Of a DNA stretch of 64,000 nucleotides, positions 63,077 to 64,000 are shown one piece after another. The DNA is from Rhynchopus sp. YZ270_cl-10 (Eukaryota; Euglenozoa; Diplonemea; Diplonemida; Diplonemidae): the NCBI GenBank assembly GCA_964035575.1, contig OZ037879.1, positions 310,001 through 374,000 of the forward strand. Reading direction: 5' to 3'. The notes under the pieces were generated by a model that worked only from the letters and a program-made list of their open reading frames with translations, did no database searches and was not told the DNA's origin. A program made the position numbers and the translations under genes. How positions within the stretch are numbered: the first letter of the stretch is position 1; every line of letters starts with the position of its first letter.

Positions 63077-63840
63077 TACACTACATATGGCCCCGACGTG
63101 TACGTGTGTGTACTTGTGCTGAAAGTGTGCTGAAATTGTGCCTAATATAGGCACAGTTCAGGTGAGTATGGTGCTAGTTGCGCCCAGCTGTGTTTTGAGT
63201 AAAACGGTACAAAAAACAGGGAAACAAGTGGTAGTGCCACTGGTACAAAACTTTTCTAGCGAAGCCACGGTACGCAACATTTCGGGTAGAGCTGTGGGCT
63301 ACCGCTAGTAATTTTTAGCTGCGTCGCAGGCGCACGGTACGCTACTTTCTTGAGAGTTGTGAACATGTTGAAAAAAAAAAAGGCAACAAACGAACACGCC
63401 GCGGACTTCCGTCGTCCTCCTCCGCACAGGGGGTGGGGTGGTACGGCCAGCTTGACTCACAGACCCACGCTAGCTAGCCCTCTGCACAGCACACTTTACC
63501 TGACCAGTCCTGCAAAAACCCTGGAAAAAAACACCCCCCTTTTTTTCCCTCCAATTCACAACTCTTCACAACTGTTCACAACTATTCACAACTCTTCACA
63601 ATTCTTCACAAAAAAATGGCCAAAAATTATGTTGTGAAAACTTGTGAAAACTTGTGAAGATTGGTGAAGATTGGTGAAAATTTGTATTTTCCGATACCCC
63701 GGAACACACCATTAACGGTAATTATAGTTTATTTTTGGGACAGAAGAAAGAGACAAATACGATGTAGACCTTTGGGAACGACGCGCTGAAGAGATAATAT
63801 TTGGTCCTCAACAAATAAAAAAAGAAGGAAATGTTGCAAA

Positions 63841-63865
63841 GAATGAAGTCTCGCGTACACACATC
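63841..63865 (+). ncRNA. Hairpin family H1, copy 17 (ACAC subtype)
   Basis: GAATGAAGTCTCGCGTACACACATC; weak stem, same layout as 59183. Confidence 0.35.
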
Positions 63866-63890
63866 AGAAAAAAAAGGAAAGCAACGCTCT

Positions 63891-63930
63891 TCGAAAGATG
63901 ACCGCGCTTCTCTCGTGTACATCATTCGAA
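63891..63930 (+). ncRNA. Hairpin family H1, copy 18
   Basis: TTCGAA, then GATG pair with CATCATTCGAA around CTTCTCTCGTG. This is the longest outer stem of the family. Confidence 0.55.
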
Positions 63931-64000
63931 AAAAGAAAAATGGTCCACAAAAGCACAAAAATATTTCCTACTAATCTCGCTTGTACCTAGGTTTTCATTA

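Larger units (their letters stand above)
61024..63711. mobile_element. Element 4: 2.7-kb nested TIR element with 5-bp target duplication
   Basis: TGGTGTGTTCCGGGGTATCG at 61024 matches inverted at 63711 and continues for ~37 bp. TTAAC flanks both ends (61019-61023 and 63712-63716). Subterminal CACAACTCTT/AAGAGTTGTG repeats face each other at 61065-61220 and 63553-63690. The interior carries a ~130-bp module split by element 6, two tandem arrays (7-bp, 5-bp) and an inverted copy of the 52217 repeat. No intact transposase. Confidence 0.88.
63712..64000. other. Right-edge spacer
   Basis: AT-rich, no gene; holds two H1-type hairpins. Confidence 0.5.

Noticed and set aside
61889-63154. 421-codon minus-strand frame and plus-strand counterparts
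   Set aside because: Most of each is the 7-bp and 5-bp arrays; the rest crosses element 6 and the module and looks non-coding.

Overview
The window looks like nuclear DNA of a free-living protist. Coding regions are GC-rich and use the standard genetic code. The spacers are AT-rich and full of A, T and C homopolymers. Several genes have short spliceosomal introns (45-115 nt), mostly with GTATG donors and YAG acceptors. The products are eukaryotic: EF-hand, secreted S9 peptidase, von Willebrand A plus EGF-like adhesin, extracellular WD40 propeller with transmembrane helices, and a Ras-like protein with a CaaX box. Every protein gene I can support lies on the minus strand. That one-sided layout recalls directional gene clusters of Euglenozoa, but it does not prove the lineage and I do not name a species. 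I saw no rRNA, tRNA, CRISPR or organellar genes.

Layout: 26-2820, a large terminal-inverted-repeat (TIR) element carrying an 8-bp tandem array; 2894-5177, one or two EF-hand-type genes; 6329-7174, a CmcJ/NvfI-like oxidoreductase; 8664-9966, a non-autonomous hAT element with an 8-bp target duplication; 10257-12287, a secreted prolyl-oligopeptidase-family (S9) peptidase; 15368-35139, one giant four-exon gene for a type I membrane protein of about 6,529 aa with four vWA domains, a mucin-like stretch, roughly 85 EGF-like modules, one TM helix and an acidic tail; 36070-41414, a 5.3-kb nested TIR element; 42586-45303, a seven-blade WD40 plus multi-TM protein; 45642-46127 and 47649-48400, smaller TIR elements around a tyrosine-recombinase fragment; 49604-50451, a ubiquitin-like/Ras-like fusion; 53465-54355, a coiled-coil protein; 61024-63711, another nested TIR element with 7-bp and 5-bp tandem arrays.

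Two things go beyond ordinary annotation. (1) A group of unrelated-looking TIR elements share one plan: a terminus beginning TGGTG or TGGGG, then element-specific short tandem repeats in inverted orientation at both ends, with perfect 5-bp target duplications in the three clearest cases. They carry common internal modules, including a ~750-bp core in two elements and a ~130-bp module in several. One insertion is backed by an intact paralogous empty site in the same window, another by an uninterrupted copy of the sequence it entered. (2) The spacers contain at least four families of short hairpins (here H1-H4), all in plus orientation, opposite to every gene. They recur dozens of times, with loops or layout conserved and stems changing in a compensatory way, as expected of structured RNA rather than of a plain DNA repeat.

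The genes do not form an obvious pathway. Four of the seven or eight encode secreted, surface or membrane-anchored proteins, consistent with a phagotrophic or adhesive flagellate or amoeba (inference).
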